DNA from: Streptomyces sp. JJ38
GTDB taxonomy: Bacteria > Actinomycetota > Actinomycetes > Streptomycetales > Streptomycetaceae
Length of the DNA: 64,000 nt
Direction: 5' to 3'
Assembly: GCF_019303475.1 (NCBI RefSeq)
Contig: NZ_JABLSI010000018.1
Coordinates: forward strand, 62,001 to 126,000
Positions 26,047 through 36,093 of this stretch are shown here, in pieces. The first letter of the stretch is position 1. Each line of letters starts with the position of its first letter. The position numbers and the translations under genes are program-made. The notes below the pieces were generated by a model, which made no database searches, was not told the DNA's origin, and saw only the letters and a list, made by a program, of their open reading frames with translations.

Positions 26047-26431
26047 GACTCCCCCTTCTTGGGCTGAGGCTGAATCGAGGACGCAGGCTATCCAGGCCAA
26101 CATCTCAACTTGATCAAGTCGTCTTCGGCATGACAGGGGTTCAGTCGGGGCAACGGTCGCCCTCATGGCGGGGCGCAAGGCGCTTAGTTGCCGGTCCGAC
26201 GGGACGTCAGTGGATCTTCACGAGCTCTTCGCCATCGTTGCATGCGTTACCCGTTTGTTGTCATGATCTCCACATGTAGTCCATCTGATCATTTACCGTG
26301 TAGGCCGCTTGGAGGCTGCGAATTCCCGTTCGCGGGGCTCCACGCGCTCGACGTCCCACGCACACGTGGCCGACCGCTCCCTTCCACGGGCGCGGTCGGC
26401 TTTGCTGTATCGGCCATCAGAAGGAGTCCCA
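26047..26431. other. 385-bp divergent region between FG-GAP and RHS genes
   Basis: No gene is supported here. It must hold both promoters. AT-richer patches lie around 26090-26130 and 26230-26300. Near the RHS end is a GC-rich hairpin followed by TTTGCT, listed separately. A strong AAGGAG (26421-26426) sits just before the RHS GTG. Confidence 0.5.
26369..26400 (+). terminator. Hairpin upstream of the RHS gene (possible attenuator)
   Basis: gccgaccgc (26369-26377) pairs perfectly with gcggtcggc (26392-26400) across a 14-nt loop and is followed by tttgct. It lies 31 bp before the RHS start. It could attenuate transcription into the 9.2-kb gene or end upstream transcription. Confidence 0.45.
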
Positions 26432-29400
26432 GTGCTCAGCTCTCGACCGCGGAAGCCGTCTGGACTCCGATGGCGAGCCGAGGCACGGGGCATGCGGAAG
26501 CCCTTCAGGCTGCGGGCGAGTGCACTCGTCCTCGCCGTCGCCGCCGGCGTGTTGCCCTCACCGGTCCTGGCCGGAATCGCTGAGGCAGCGCCCTCGACAG
26601 CAGGGGAGGCCGGGGACGTCCCGAAGCAGCGATCCGGGACAGCGGCCGGTCGTGACCACGCGGTCGGCGCCGAACGCACAGACGCCACCGGCCGAAACAG
26701 TGCCGACTTTGGCGAACTGGTAGCCGATGGGGATGCCCTGCCTCTGACGGACAGCTCCGCCGCCTTCACGGCCGTGGAGCCCGCGGTCGAGCCCGTAGAG
26801 CTGAAAGCCGCGAAGGCGACGGACGGTGGGAACCCCTCCGGGTTCGTCCCCGGCCTCAGCGACGAGGACACCACCGAACGCACCGCCACCACCAAGGAAT
26901 TCCGGAACCCGGACGGCACTCGCACGACGCACACCTACACGGAACCGGTGCACTTCCGCGCCCCCGAAGGTGACTGGCAGGACATCGACACCTCGCTCGT
27001 TCCCGCCGAAACCGCGGACCGATCCGCGGCCCCGCAGACCCCGGTCGACGGAAGAGACGAGGACCGTCTGCACGTCGCCGCCGACGACACGGGCCTCAGC
27101 GTCGCGAAGCAGGGTGACGACCCCGCCATCGCCGCGATGGCCGTCGGTGACGAAGGGCATGGCGTGGCCTTCGGGCTCGCCGACGCCGAGGGCGTCGGCG
27201 GAACGGTGGCGGACGACACCGTCACCTACGAGGGGATTCGGGCGGAGGCAGACCTCGCCATCCAGGCCGAGCACGGGAGGATCAAGGAAACGATCGTCCT
27301 CAACTCGCCTGACGCGCCCCGGACGTGGTCGTTTCCGCTCGAACTCGACGGGCTCACGCCCAAGCTGAACGAGAACGGCGCCGTCCTGCTCAGCGACGAT
27401 GGGGGCACGGTCCGTGCCGTGATCCCCTCGGGCTGGATGGAGGACTCCTCCAAGAGCGACGCGTCCGGGGGCCCGGCGCTGTCCGGTGACGTGGTCTACG
27501 GGCTGGAGCAGCGCAGCGGTGGCGGCTGGACGCTGCGGGTGACGCTGGACGACGCGTGGCTGGACAGCCCCGACCGCGTCTACCCCGTATACGTCGACCC
27601 CAGCGTCGACGACGTCGAGACGTACGGGGACGCGTTCGTCCAGGACGACTGGCCGAACGACAACTTCAGCGGGGACGACGAGCTGAAGGTCGGCAGCTAC
27701 GACGGCGGCGGCAGCCGGGCCATGAGCTATCTCAGCTTCCACGACATCGGCACCACGCTCGACAACCGTTACATCCAGCACGTCTCTCTCGGGCTGTTCA
27801 ATCACTGGTCTTCGGCATGTGACGCCCACGAGGTACGGGTGCATCAGGTGACGCAGTCCTGGAGTGTCGGGACCGTCACGTGGAACAACGCGCCGGCCGT
27901 GAAGAGCACCCCTGTCGCCAAGGACTCCTTCGCGTACGGGGCGGACTGTGGCGGTTCCCGGTGGAGGGTCATAGACCTCGGACTCGACGGCGCGGAGCTG
28001 GTACAGGGCTGGGTTGACGGCTCGGTCAACAACTACGGCCTGAGCCTGCGTGCCAGTTACACCGACAGCGGCGCGTGGAAGCGGTTCGCCAGCCGCAACT
28101 CCGCCAACCCTCCCTACCTGGCCGTCACGCACAGCGCCTGGGGCGCCGAGTACACGCTGGGCTCGCAGTCCGCTCCCCTGACCGGGCACCAGAGCGGTGA
28201 GGTCGACGTCACGGTCAAGAACCTGGGCGATTTCACCTGGGAGCCGCTCGGCTGGAACGAGCTCCGTCTCGGCACTCGGGTACGGGATTACGAAACCGGC
28301 GAACTCCTCGATGCCGTGGCCTTCACCCGGCTCAACGAGCGTCTGACCCCTGGGGGCGACGACGCGACACTGCGTGCCCGCATACCCGAGCTGCCTCCCG
28401 GCAAGTACACGGTCACCTTCGACATGCAGCGGCTGCGTGATCAGAAGTGGATGTCGAGCGAGGGCGTGCCGGCCGCGGCGGCGACGGTCACCTCGCAGGA
28501 TGTCGGGCCGCGGATCACGGACATCTACCCGCAGCCCGGTGGCCAGGTCGGCAGCCTGGCCCCCGCCCTCTTCGTGGACGCCGAGAGCATCGACCAATGG
28601 CCCGCTGGAGCCGATCTCGACTACTGGTTCGAGGTCTGTGCCGGGACGACCGAGGCGCCGGTCGACTGCGTGAACTCCGGCTGGGTGGAGCACCGCACCT
28701 GGGACGTACCGGCCGGGAAGCTCGGCTGGGGTGAGCAGTACGTGTGGCGTGTGAAGGCACGCGAGGCCACCGTCGAGGGGGCGCTCAGCCCGTATTACCC
28801 GTTCACCACGGCTGTTGAACAGCCCGCCATCACGTCTCACCTCGGCGGTGCCGGCGCGGGCGGCCGGGAGGTGGACCCCCGCATCGGGAACTTCACCACC
28901 ACGGACACCGACGCCACGGTCGCCACCGTCGGCCCGGCGCTGACCGTCACCCGCACCTACAACAGCCGTGATCCGCGGGACGACAACGCGTTCGGCGCGG
29001 GCTGGAGCACGCGTTACGACATGCGGGCCGAGCCGGACGGAGACGGCAGCGGCAACGTCGTCGTCACGTACCCCAGCGGACGGCAGGTCCGCTTCGGGCA
29101 CAACCCCGACGGTACCTACGCGCCGCCGTACGGCAGCTTCGCCACCCTGACGCGCACGGCCGAGGACGGCTGGCGCCTGACGGACAAGAACCAGACCGAC
29201 TACGTCTTCGATGCGCAGGGCCGTATCACGGAGGTCACCGACTTTCGTGACCGCACGCAGACGATGACGTACACCGGTGACGAGCTCACCACCGTCACCG
29301 CCACGGGCGGTCGCGCCCTGCACCTCACCTGGGCCGACGGGCACGTCGCCAGCGTCACCACGGAGGCCCCGGACGCCGGGACGGAACCGCTGACCTGGGA

Positions 29401-32400
29401 TTACGCGTACAGCGGCGACCGACTTATCCAGGTATGCGGGCCGGAGGACACCCTCGGCTCCTGCACCCGCTACACCTACGGCGACGGCTCCCACCACCGC
29501 ACCGTGGTGCGTGACGCGAGCCCCTACTCCTACTGGCGACTGGGCGAAGGCTCAGGCGCCGAGCGCGCCGAGAGCGACCTGCTGCTCAACCGCGACAACC
29601 ACGCCGGCACCTACCACGACGTGACGCTCGGGCTGCCCGGAGCCCTCCAGGGCAGTCCGGACACGGCCGCGTCCTTCAACGGCACCAGCTCCTACGTGCA
29701 GTTGCCGGACCAGCTCGTCTCCGACACCCCCTATCTCACCGTGGAGCTGTGGTTCCGCACGATGGGCAGCGGTGTGCTGTTCAGCTACCAGGACCACACG
29801 CTGGAGGAGAACACCACCGGAGCCTTCACGCCCGCGCTGTACGTCGGCACCGACGGCAAGCTCCGCGGCGAGTTCTGGAACGGTTCCGCCACGCCGATCA
29901 CCTCCGCCACCCCCGTCAATGACGGCACCTGGCATCACGCCGCACTCTCCGCGGCCGGAAACACCCAGACGCTCTACCTGGACGGCGTCGCCGTCGGCAG
30001 CCTGAGCGGCAGCATCTCCCAGTTCGACCAGCGTTTCGTCTACCTCGGCGCGGGCTACTGGAACAACTGGCCCGCCACTACCGGTGCCCAGGGCCACTTC
30101 GCCGGTGACATCGACGAAGCCGCCGTGTACGCCCGCCCGCTGGGCGCCCGGACCGTCGCCGAGCACTACGCGTCCGGCACCACCGCCCAGCAGCTCACCG
30201 AGGTCGTCCGGCCCAGCGGACGCGTCCACGCCCAGGTCGTCTACGACACGGCCCTCGACCGCGTCTCCTCGTACACGGATGCCCACGGCGGCACCTACCA
30301 GCTCTCCCGTCACGAACTGACCGGCCCGGAAGCACGTCCGTCGTCCGACGGCGAGGAGGGCGTCGAGGCGGACCCGACGGTGACCGTCACGCTCACCGAC
30401 CCGGACGAGCGGACGTCGAGCTACAGCTACGACCCGCTACAGGGATACCGAGTCGTCGCCCAGACCGACGCGGGCGGCAACACCGCCACGTTCGCCTATG
30501 ACACGGGCGGCTTCCTCGCCGCGACGACGGCGCCGGACGGCACGGTCACCCGCCTCGGCCACGACGAGCGCGGCAACAAGATCTCGCAGACCACGTGCCG
30601 CGACGCCGGAGCTGAGGCGACCTGCCACACCGAGTACACCGAGTACTTCCTCGATCCGGACGATCCGCTGGATCCGCGCAACGACCAGGTCATCGCCCAC
30701 CGCGACGCCCGCTCCTCCGACGCGACGGACACCACCTACCTGACCTCGTACGGGTACAACACGTACGGCGACCGCGTCTCGACCACCACCCCGGCCACGC
30801 CCGGCTTCCCCGAAGGCCGCACGGTGACGCACACGTTCACCGACGGGACCGAGACCGCGGTCGGTGGCGGCACCGTCCCGGCCGGGCTGCTGTCCACGAC
30901 CACCGACGCCCGGGGCGGCACGACCGTCCGTGAGTACACCGCGACGGGCGATGTCGCGAGGGTCACCGACGCGGCCGGACTCGTCACGGAGTACACCTAC
31001 GACGCTCTGGGCCGCGAGGTGTCCAGCACCGTCATCTCCGACGCACACCCCACGGGTGTCACAACGTCGACTCGCTACGACGGCGAGTCCCGCGTGCTGA
31101 AGACCACCGGACCGGTGACCACCAACGCCGTCACCGGCGAGGAGCACCAGGCCGTCACCGAGTACACCTACGACGCCGACGGCCTCACGCTGACCGAGTC
31201 CGTGTCGGACGCTCGGGGCAACGACGCCACCCGCACCACCACACGCACCTACGACGTGCACGGCCGCCTCGCCACGCTCGCCGACCCCGAGAACGGCGAG
31301 GAGAGCTACGCCTACGACGTCTACGGCAACCAGACGTCGCGGACGATGCCGACGGGCGAGCAGTTCACCTACGCCTACACCCCGCTCGGCCAGCTCGCCG
31401 AGGTCACGCTGAAGGGCTACGACGACGGCGGGGGCACACCGGCCGACGTCGTCCTCGACTCCTACGCCTACGACCCCACCGGCCGGCTCGCCGAGCACAC
31501 CGACGCGATGGGCCGCACCACCCGCCACACCTACTACGACGACGGCCTGCCCGCCCAGACGACCCTCGTCGGGTTCCAGGACCCCGACGGCACCACGCGC
31601 GACCTCGTCCTGAGCGAGCGCCAGTACGACCCCGCAGGCCACCTCGTCACGGAGATCACCGGCAACGGCACCGTCACCACCACGTACGACGTGGACGCCA
31701 CCGGGCGCACCACCGCCGAGACCCTCGACCCGGCGGGACTGGCCCGGCGCACCGCCTACACCCACGACGCGGGCGGGGCCGTCCTCACCGAGACCCACAC
31801 CGGGGCGGGCGGTACGCGCACCGAGCGCGTCACCTACGAGCGCAACGTCGCGGGCGACCTCATCCGCCAGACCGTGGAGAACGGCACCGAGGACCTCGTC
31901 ACCACCTACCAGGTGGACGACCGGGGCCTGGTCACAGCCGAGACCTCACCCCTCGGCAACGCGACCGGAGGCGACCCGGCCGCTCACACCACCGACTTCA
32001 CGTATGACGTGCTCGGCCGCCTCACCGAGTCGGCCGCCGCCCCCGTGACCGTCGAGGAGCACGGAGCCCCGGCCACCGTCGCTCGGCCCGCCACCGCGAC
32101 CGGCTACAACACCTTCGGCGAGGTCACGGACGCGCGGGACCCGAACGGCGAGGTCACGCACACGTCCTACGACGCCGCGGGCAGGCCGGTGAGCACCACG
32201 CTGCCTGCCTACACCCCGCCCGGCACGACCACCCCGCAAGCGGCGACGCTCCGGAGCACGTACGACGCCGCCGGCCGGCCGGTCACCGACACGGACCCGC
32301 TCGGCAACGTCACCTCCTATACCTACGACCAGCTCGGGCGGCTCACCGCCGTCACCGAGCCCGCCCCCACCGAGGGAGCCGAGCAGCCGGTCACCCGGTA

Positions 32401-35400
32401 CACCTACGACCTGCTGGGCGAACGCCTGTCCGCCACGGACCCGACGGGCGCCCGGACCGAGGCCACGTACGACGAGCTGGGCCGCCAGATCACGTCCACG
32501 GTCATCGAGCGTCAGCCGTCGGCGGGCGTCTACACGACGCACCTGACCTACGACGACGCCGGAAACCTCCGCTCCACCACGAGTCCCACCGGCATCGTCA
32601 CCACCACCGACTACAACGCGGCAGGCCAGCCGACCTCCTCCACGGACACGGCAGGGGAGACGACGACGTACGACTACGGCCCGACCGGCCTGCCCGTCGC
32701 CGTCACCGATCCCCTCGGCCGCACGGTGCGCAGCACCCACGACCTCGCGGGCCGCGTCACGGCGGTGACCGACCTGGCGCCCGACGGGACGGAACTGCGC
32801 ACCCGCAGCTCCTCCTACGACGCTGTGGGCAACCCCGTCGCCGTCACCAACCCGCTCGGCCACACCGTCCAGCAGACGTTCGACGCCCACGGACGGCTCA
32901 CGGAGCTGGTGGAACCGGTGGACGCCGAAACCTCCGTCACCACCACCTTCGGCTACGATGCGGCGGGCCACCGCACGCGGCTCACCGACGGGCGCTCCAA
33001 CGTCACCTGGTACACCTTCACCAGCCGTGGCCTGCCCGAGTCCGTCATCGAACCGGCCACCGCCGCCCACCCCGACGCCGCCGACCGCACGTTCACCACG
33101 GTGTACGACGCGGCCGGGCAACCGGTGCGCGAACTGCAGCCCGGCGGCGTCGAGCAGAACCGCACCTTCGACGCCCTCGGCCGCATCGTCTCCGTCACCG
33201 GGGCGGGCGCCGAAGCCGCCACGGGTACCGACACCTTCGGCTACGACCTGGCCGGACGCGTCACCTCCGTGAGCGCACCCGGCGGCACGAACGCCTACAC
33301 CTACGACGACCGCGGCAACCTGCTCAGCGCGTCCGGCCCCTCCGGTACCGCCACCTTCAGCTACGACGCCGAAGGACGCCTCACCGGACGCACCGACGCG
33401 GCGGGCGCCGCGACCTTCGGCTACGACACCGCGGGCCGACTCGCCTCGGCCGCCGACCCCCTGACGGGAGCCGTCCAGAGCTACACCTACGACGCCCTCT
33501 CCCGCCCGTCCGCCATCAGCTACGGCACCGGCTCGGCCACCCGGGCCTTCGGCTACGACCCCCTGGGCCGCCTGTCCTCCGACACCCTCAAGGCCCCGGA
33601 CGGCACGACGACGGCGTCCATCGCCTACACCTTCGACGAGGCCGACCAGCTCACCGGCAAGACGACCACCGGCACGGCGGGCGCCGGACAGCACACCTAC
33701 GCCTACGACCACGCCGGCCGCCTGACCAACTGGACGGCACCCGACGACACCGAGACGCCCTACATCTGGGATGCCTCCGGCAACCGCGTCACCGCCGGCA
33801 CCAAGACGGCGACCTACGACGAGCGCAACCGCCTCCTCACCGCCGACGGCGTCACCTACAGCTGGTCGGCCCGGGGCACCCTGCTCGGCACCACCGGCGG
33901 CCCGAACGGCGACACCACCGCCGCCTACGACGCCCTGGGCCGTCTGCTCACCGACGGCACGACGACCTACGCCTACGACGGCCTGGGCCGCCTGGTCAAG
34001 CGAGGCGAGGTCACCCTCGCCTACGCGGACCACTCCAACAACGCGGTCTCCACGGCAGGAGAGCTGGTCTTCCGCGACCCGGCGGGCAACCCCCTGTCCA
34101 CGGCCGCGTCGGACGGCTCGGGCGCTCAGGCCGTGCTGGCCGACGCCCACGGCGACGTCACCGGCACCTTCACGCCGTCCACGGGCACCCTGGCCGGCTC
34201 TTCCGCCTACTCCCCGTTCGGCAACGTCACCGACCAGGCCGGAGCCCGAGGCTCCCTCGGCTACCAGGGCGAGTACACCGACCCGGACACCGGCAAGGTC
34301 AACATGCACGCCCGCTGGTACGACCCCAGCACCGGCGCCTTCGCCTCCCGCGACTCCTGGACCCTCAACCCCACCCCTTCCATCCAGGCCAACCGCTACA
34401 CCTACGGCAACGGCAGCCCGCTCTCGAACGGCGACCCGAGCGGTCATTACGCTGCCCCCATCGCAGCCGGAGCGGGCGCTGTCGCAGTCAGCGCAGGTTT
34501 GATCGACGGGGCGATAGCTGTTAGTGCGGGAGCCATCCTCATTGGAACTGGCTTCGCCATCTGGGACTGGGCCTCGGGTTCCAGCTCCCACTCATCCTCC
34601 GCAACAGTTGATTGGGCGAATACGAACGCCCAATCAGCGGCGGCGTCAATCAGAGCCCAGGCGGATCACGCGCGGGCCGCAGCGGACTATGCCGCACGGG
34701 TTACCGCAAGGAATTCGGCGGCCGCAGCAGCAGCCGCAGAGGCGGCAGCGATTGCGGAGGGCCTGCGCAACTGCTGCAGCAGCGGCAATAGGGGAAATCG
34801 TTCCGGAACCAGCTCCGGCTACGGCACTTCACCCGGTGGCGGCACCGGCGTTGGAACACTTCCGGGCGCACCGTCGGGACCGCCTCTCCCCCCGCCTCCG
34901 GTGAACTGGTACCAGAAACTCAAGGAGATCCTCCAGACGCCGTTTCCGCGCCCCGTTTCCGGGGTGACGGTCGATGACGAGCGCGAGGAATTCCTGAAAG
35001 ATTCCCTTACGAGGGCACGCAAGGACTTCGGCCTGCCCTTGGAGGAGCTGCGCGACTACTTCAAGATGGACCCGCGTGCCACAGACGACGAATCCTTCCG
35101 AGGAGAATTCAGGCGGTTCGTCAGTACTTGGGAGGATCAAGAGCGTAACTGCACTTCCGGTAGTACGAGCTGGGTCTACTATCACCCTCGTGACGAGCTA
35201 GGCCGAGCCACTGGGGCAGCGGCTTGCCTCCATCGAGATTCAATTAAGGTGACTGGTCGGGGTGCCAAGCCCAACGCCAAGGATACGGATATCGTCGGAA
35301 GCGACACGGTCCGGGACGGAAGGCATGACCCCCCTGGGTACAGGCGTGGGCTTGCGCGAGGGCACCTGATAGGCCGCCAGCTTGGCGGAGACGGGAAGGA

Positions 35401-35626
35401 ATTGAGGAACCTGGTTCCTCAATATCCATATCCAAATTCTGTGGTGCAGCAGAAATTTGAAGGAAAGATTGCGGAAGCGGTTGCCAGTGGTGAGAGGATC
35501 TACTATCTCGCTGTGCCGAAATATGATGGGGATGACTTGATCCCCTATCAGATTACGCTGTACGCAGTCGGTAATCGAGGGACTGATGAAGCCTTGCCTG
35601 TGAAAAACCAGCCTCGAAATCCCTAG
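26432..35626 (+). CDS. RHS-repeat polymorphic toxin with DNA/RNA non-specific endonuclease tip
   Basis: 3064 residues. The GTG at 26432 follows AAGGAG and leads into a Sec signal peptide (MRKPFRLRASALVLAVAAGVLPSPVLA); the ATG of that MRKPF (26492) is an alternative. Order: secretion signal; DNRLRE-type beta domain (about 390-565); DUF6531-like entry; LamG/ConA-like domain (about 1030-1250, ASFNGTSSYVQLPD...DGTWHHAALS); dozens of YD repeats (TYDALGR, YTYDQLGRL); the RHS core end HARWYDPSTGAFASRDSW near 2630; then a variable tip from about 2670. The tip ends in a nuclease signature GLARGHLIGRQLGGDG followed by RNLVPQ, matching Endonuclea_NS_2-type nucleases, with His as base and Asn for metal. 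The RHS shell should encapsulate and autocleave the toxin. The tip has lower GC than the repeats, suggesting exchange by recombination. Confidence 0.93.
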   Translation: MLSSRPRKPSGLRWRAEARGMRKPFRLRASALVLAVAAGVLPSPVLAGIAEAAPSTAGEAGDVPKQRSGTAAGRDHAVGAERTDATGRNSADFGELVADGDALPLTDSSAAFTAVEPAVEPVELKAAKATDGGNPSGFVPGLSDEDTTERTATTKEFRNPDGTRTTHTYTEPVHFRAPEGDWQDIDTSLVPAETADRSAAPQTPVDGRDEDRLHVAADDTGLSVAKQGDDPAIAAMAVGDEGHGVAFGLADAEGVGGTVADDTVTYEGIRAEADLAIQAEHGRIKETIVLNSPDAPRTWSFPLELDGLTPKLNENGAVLLSDDGGTVRAVIPSGWMEDSSKSDASGGPALSGDVVYGLEQRSGGGWTLRVTLDDAWLDSPDRVYPVYVDPSVDDVETYGDAFVQDDWPNDNFSGDDELKVGSYDGGGSRAMSYLSFHDIGTTLDNRYIQHVSLGLFNHWSSACDAHEVRVHQVTQSWSVGTVTWNNAPAVKSTPVAKDSFAYGADCGGSRWRVIDLGLDGAELVQGWVDGSVNNYGLSLRASYTDSGAWKRFASRNSANPPYLAVTHSAWGAEYTLGSQSAPLTGHQSGEVDVTVKNLGDFTWEPLGWNELRLGTRVRDYETGELLDAVAFTRLNERLTPGGDDATLRARIPELPPGKYTVTFDMQRLRDQKWMSSEGVPAAAATVTSQDVGPRITDIYPQPGGQVGSLAPALFVDAESIDQWPAGADLDYWFEVCAGTTEAPVDCVNSGWVEHRTWDVPAGKLGWGEQYVWRVKAREATVEGALSPYYPFTTAVEQPAITSHLGGAGAGGREVDPRIGNFTTTDTDATVATVGPALTVTRTYNSRDPRDDNAFGAGWSTRYDMRAEPDGDGSGNVVVTYPSGRQVRFGHNPDGTYAPPYGSFATLTRTAEDGWRLTDKNQTDYVFDAQGRITEVTDFRDRTQTMTYTGDELTTVTATGGRALHLTWADGHVASVTTEAPDAGTEPLTWDYAYSGDRLIQVCGPEDTLGSCTRYTYGDGSHHRTVVRDASPYSYWRLGEGSGAERAESDLLLNRDNHAGTYHDVTLGLPGALQGSPDTAASFNGTSSYVQLPDQLVSDTPYLTVELWFRTMGSGVLFSYQDHTLEENTTGAFTPALYVGTDGKLRGEFWNGSATPITSATPVNDGTWHHAALSAAGNTQTLYLDGVAVGSLSGSISQFDQRFVYLGAGYWNNWPATTGAQGHFAGDIDEAAVYARPLGARTVAEHYASGTTAQQLTEVVRPSGRVHAQVVYDTALDRVSSYTDAHGGTYQLSRHELTGPEARPSSDGEEGVEADPTVTVTLTDPDERTSSYSYDPLQGYRVVAQTDAGGNTATFAYDTGGFLAATTAPDGTVTRLGHDERGNKISQTTCRDAGAEATCHTEYTEYFLDPDDPLDPRNDQVIAHRDARSSDATDTTYLTSYGYNTYGDRVSTTTPATPGFPEGRTVTHTFTDGTETAVGGGTVPAGLLSTTTDARGGTTVREYTATGDVARVTDAAGLVTEYTYDALGREVSSTVISDAHPTGVTTSTRYDGESRVLKTTGPVTTNAVTGEEHQAVTEYTYDADGLTLTESVSDARGNDATRTTTRTYDVHGRLATLADPENGEESYAYDVYGNQTSRTMPTGEQFTYAYTPLGQLAEVTLKGYDDGGGTPADVVLDSYAYDPTGRLAEHTDAMGRTTRHTYYDDGLPAQTTLVGFQDPDGTTRDLVLSERQYDPAGHLVTEITGNGTVTTTYDVDATGRTTAETLDPAGLARRTAYTHDAGGAVLTETHTGAGGTRTERVTYERNVAGDLIRQTVENGTEDLVTTYQVDDRGLVTAETSPLGNATGGDPAAHTTDFTYDVLGRLTESAAAPVTVEEHGAPATVARPATATGYNTFGEVTDARDPNGEVTHTSYDAAGRPVSTTLPAYTPPGTTTPQAATLRSTYDAAGRPVTDTDPLGNVTSYTYDQLGRLTAVTEPAPTEGAEQPVTRYTYDLLGERLSATDPTGARTEATYDELGRQITSTVIERQPSAGVYTTHLTYDDAGNLRSTTSPTGIVTTTDYNAAGQPTSSTDTAGETTTYDYGPTGLPVAVTDPLGRTVRSTHDLAGRVTAVTDLAPDGTELRTRSSSYDAVGNPVAVTNPLGHTVQQTFDAHGRLTELVEPVDAETSVTTTFGYDAAGHRTRLTDGRSNVTWYTFTSRGLPESVIEPATAAHPDAADRTFTTVYDAAGQPVRELQPGGVEQNRTFDALGRIVSVTGAGAEAATGTDTFGYDLAGRVTSVSAPGGTNAYTYDDRGNLLSASGPSGTATFSYDAEGRLTGRTDAAGAATFGYDTAGRLASAADPLTGAVQSYTYDALSRPSAISYGTGSATRAFGYDPLGRLSSDTLKAPDGTTTASIAYTFDEADQLTGKTTTGTAGAGQHTYAYDHAGRLTNWTAPDDTETPYIWDASGNRVTAGTKTATYDERNRLLTADGVTYSWSARGTLLGTTGGPNGDTTAAYDALGRLLTDGTTTYAYDGLGRLVKRGEVTLAYADHSNNAVSTAGELVFRDPAGNPLSTAASDGSGAQAVLADAHGDVTGTFTPSTGTLAGSSAYSPFGNVTDQAGARGSLGYQGEYTDPDTGKVNMHARWYDPSTGAFASRDSWTLNPTPSIQANRYTYGNGSPLSNGDPSGHYAAPIAAGAGAVAVSAGLIDGAIAVSAGAILIGTGFAIWDWASGSSSHSSSATVDWANTNAQSAAASIRAQADHARAAADYAARVTARNSAAAAAAAEAAAIAEGLRNCCSSGNRGNRSGTSSGYGTSPGGGTGVGTLPGAPSGPPLPPPPVNWYQKLKEILQTPFPRPVSGVTVDDEREEFLKDSLTRARKDFGLPLEELRDYFKMDPRATDDESFRGEFRRFVSTWEDQERNCTSGSTSWVYYHPRDELGRATGAAACLHRDSIKVTGRGAKPNAKDTDIVGSDTVRDGRHDPPGYRRGLARGHLIGRQLGGDGKELRNLVPQYPYPNSVVQQKFEGKIAEAVASGERIYYLAVPKYDGDDLIPYQITLYAVGNRGTDEALPVKNQPRNP

Positions 35627-35631
35627 CCGTT

Positions 35632-35672
35632 GGCCCTGCCGTCCACCTACTGTCAAGGTGGGCGGCAGGGCC
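35632..35672. terminator. Strong bidirectional hairpin between convergent RHS and DUF5959 genes
   Basis: A 17-bp stem (35632-35648 with 35656-35672, one G-U) with a 7-nt loop starts 5 bp after the RHS stop and ends 7 bp before the stop of the opposing gene. It should terminate both transcripts. Confidence 0.85.
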
Positions 35673-35679
35673 TGAAAAT

Positions 35680-36093
35680 CTAGGGAGTCAACGGGAAGGC
35701 GCTTCGCACTGCGTTCAACATGGCCCTGTGTGTAGTGATCCAGTTCTCTGCTGTTCTGACGGGGATGGTGGCGAAAATCTGTGAGTCTACGACGTCGTAA
35801 ACGCTGATCTCTGTGCAGCCGCTTTCTCCTTCGAGATCGATCATGATTCGAGGGGAGCGTCCGCCTTCAAGCCAGGTGATGCCATCACCCGACGAGAGCG
35901 TGTCCAGAGCGGAACTCCACGAGTCAAGGTCATATAGTGTGACGTAGAGTTCTAGATGTCCGTTGATGAAGTCACTTGAAATGGTGATATCGCATCGGAG
36001 CGCGTCGAATCCTTCTTGACTGCCGAATTTCTCGCCATTGGTGACGTTGATTACTACGCCCTGCTCCTCGTCGGTCAGGTTGATTAGATCCAT
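35680..36093 (-). CDS. DUF5959-family protein, candidate immunity protein
   Basis: 137 residues; ATG 36093 follows GGAGG. It opens MDLINLTDEEQGVVINVTNG and continues DALRCDITISSDFINGHLELYVTLYDLDSWSSALD, the layout of the DUF5959 family found in Streptomyces. It is small, acidic and cytosolic, with no signal or membrane segment. Codon use and GC are lower than in the neighbours and similar to the RHS toxin tip, suggesting that the two arrived together. Immunity proteins are usually co-directional with the toxin. This one is convergent, so the immunity role is an inference. Confidence 0.75.
   Translation of the reverse strand: MDLINLTDEEQGVVINVTNGEKFGSQEGFDALRCDITISSDFINGHLELYVTLYDLDSWSSALDTLSSGDGITWLEGGRSPRIMIDLEGESGCTEISVYDVVDSQIFATIPVRTAENWITTHRAMLNAVRSAFPLTP

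Noticed and set aside
26558..29497. Minus-strand open frame of 979 codons opposite the RHS gene
   Set aside because: It mirrors the codon pattern of the RHS gene, has Val/Gly/Arg-rich composition and no domains. High GC leaves the antisense frame without stops.
31946..34591. Second long antisense frame (881 codons) opposite the RHS repeats
   Set aside because: A shadow of the repeated YD codons, with no start signal or family match.
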